Shown here: one piece after another, positions 6,079 through 6,719 of the stretch
Layout: each line of letters opens with the position of its first letter
Numbering within the stretch: position 1 is the first letter of the stretch
Source of the DNA: CACPJA01 sp964629335
Lineage (GTDB): Bacteria; Pseudomonadota; Gammaproteobacteria; Steroidobacterales; UBA11654
Assembly (NCBI GenBank): GCA_964629335.1
Contig: CAZVRH010000057.1
Span: 1 to 6,719 of the forward strand
Reading direction: 5' to 3'
Length of the DNA: 6,719 nucleotides
The notes under the pieces: generated by a model
What the model was told of the DNA's origin: nothing
The model's input: only the letters and a program-made list of their open reading frames with translations
Databases searched by the model: none
Made by a program: the position numbers and the translations under genes

Positions 6079-6719
6079 CTAACGCAGTGATCTAAAGTAA
6101 GTCCGGATTTCTTGCAAGTAGAGTTCGGGCTGTTCAAAGGCGGCAAAATGCCCTCCTATTTCTAATTCATTATAGTAACAAAGGTTTGTGAATCGTTTTC
6201 GAATCCAACGCTCCGAAGGACGAACGATCTCTTTAGGAAAAATACTGCATCCAGTCGGGACTTCAACCTCATCCTGTGAAGGGTTCTTAAAACTTTCCCA
6301 GTATAAGCGTGCTGATGAAGCTGCCGACCTGGTGAGCCAGTAAATCATAACATTGTCTAATAATTCATCACGACTGATTGCATTTTCAGGATGGCCATTG
6401 CAATCTGTCCATTGATAAAACTTTTCAATAATCCATGCGGCTTGACCGCTTGGAGAATCCACCAAGCCGTATCCTAATGTTTGCGGTCTTGTACTTTGTT
6501 GTTTAGAGTAACCAGAATCCCAGTCCTGATAAAACTTCATTGACATCAGAGACGCTTGTTCCGAAGTTGTCAGCTCTGACATTGTCTTCGGGTCAGGGGT
6601 TACCACCGGCATATTTAGATGGATTGCATCGCAGTGTTCTTTGTCCTGTATGCCTATGTGGGTTGTCACCATTGCTCCCCAATCACCGCCTTGAGCAAAA
6701 TAGTGGTCGTATCCAAGAC
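6079..6719 (-). CDS. EHN-domain epoxide hydrolase, alpha/beta hydrolase fold (5' half beyond window)
   Basis: The frame stays open from the window edge to the TAG at 6081-6079, giving about 212 residues, roughly the C-terminal half of a protein usually 370-400 long. It begins GYDHYFAQGGDWGAMVTT; the Asp of GGDWG (codon 6684-6682) is the expected nucleophile that attacks the epoxide. The cap region follows with RPQTLGYGLVDSPSGQAAWI, EKFYQW and SARLYWES, all typical of microsomal-type epoxide hydrolases. The end carries VPTGCSIFPKE and GGHFAAFEQPE, whose His (codon 6150-6148) is the catalytic base. The expected reaction is hydrolysis of an epoxide to a diol; the substrate cannot be told. The ATG at 6672 is internal, since the nucleophile motif lies before it. 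The N-terminal EHN domain is not visible. It converges on the glutathione transferase gene and is not part of that transcription unit. Confidence 0.9.
   Translation of the reverse strand, partial: LGYDHYFAQGGDWGAMVTTHIGIQDKEHCDAIHLNMPVVTPDPKTMSELTTSEQASLMSMKFYQDWDSGYSKQQSTRPQTLGYGLVDSPSGQAAWIIEKFYQWTDCNGHPENAISRDELLDNVMIYWLTRSAASSARLYWESFKNPSQDEVEVPTGCSIFPKEIVRPSERWIRKRFTNLCYYNELEIGGHFAAFEQPELYLQEIRTYFRSLR

Noticed and set aside
6061..6109. AATCCG and CGGATT inverted repeat as a terminator
   Set aside because: Stem of only six bases with a 37-base loop, mostly inside the epoxide hydrolase coding sequence, and no adjoining T-run.
6670..6672. ATG at 6672 as the start of the epoxide hydrolase gene
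   Set aside because: The frame remains open upstream to the window edge and encodes GYDHYFAQGGDWGA, including the nucleophile, so this is an internal methionine.

Overview
This window is a compact, AT-rich bacterial chromosome segment with ordinary housekeeping content. The block rsmE-gshB-yqgE(algH)-ruvX(yqgF)-pyrB, followed by yggS, all on the minus strand, is a gene order I associate with Gammaproteobacteria (compare Pseudomonas, where gshB, algH, yqgF, pyrR, pyrB and pyrC lie close together, with yggS not far away). The low GC and very tight packing suggest a streamlined, possibly aquatic, gammaproteobacterium. That placement is inference, and I cannot name a genus.

Layout, in transcription order on the minus strand: rsmE (5202 to 4462), gshB (4425 to 3484), yqgE (3487 to 2921), ruvX (2899 to 2462), pyrB (about 2465 to 1542), a pyrK-type gene (1542 to 664) and yggS (667 to beyond base 1). 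Only two junctions have real gaps (36 and 21 bases). The other four overlap by 1 to 4 bases, so this is very probably one translationally coupled transcript. Upstream lies a 130-base intergenic region, and then a YfcG/Nu-class glutathione transferase gene on the plus strand (ATG at 5333 to 6058). Facing it, 20 bases away, is the C-terminal half of an EHN-type epoxide hydrolase gene on the minus strand (6079 to the window edge).

How the genes fit together: GshB makes glutathione, and the divergently transcribed YfcG-like protein uses glutathione. RsmE (16S rRNA methylation) and RuvX (pre-16S rRNA 5' end processing) both act on 16S rRNA. PyrB and PyrK belong to de novo UMP synthesis, and YggS maintains pyridoxal phosphate balance.

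The points most worth checking are: a PyrK-type [2Fe-2S] electron-transfer subunit where Pseudomonas-like genomes have pyrC, with no pyrR before pyrB; a probable TTG start for pyrB behind a strong GAGGAG ribosome-binding site; and altered motifs in RuvX and GshB. I found no mobile element, CRISPR array, RNA gene or defence system, and nothing that looks like an undescribed system.
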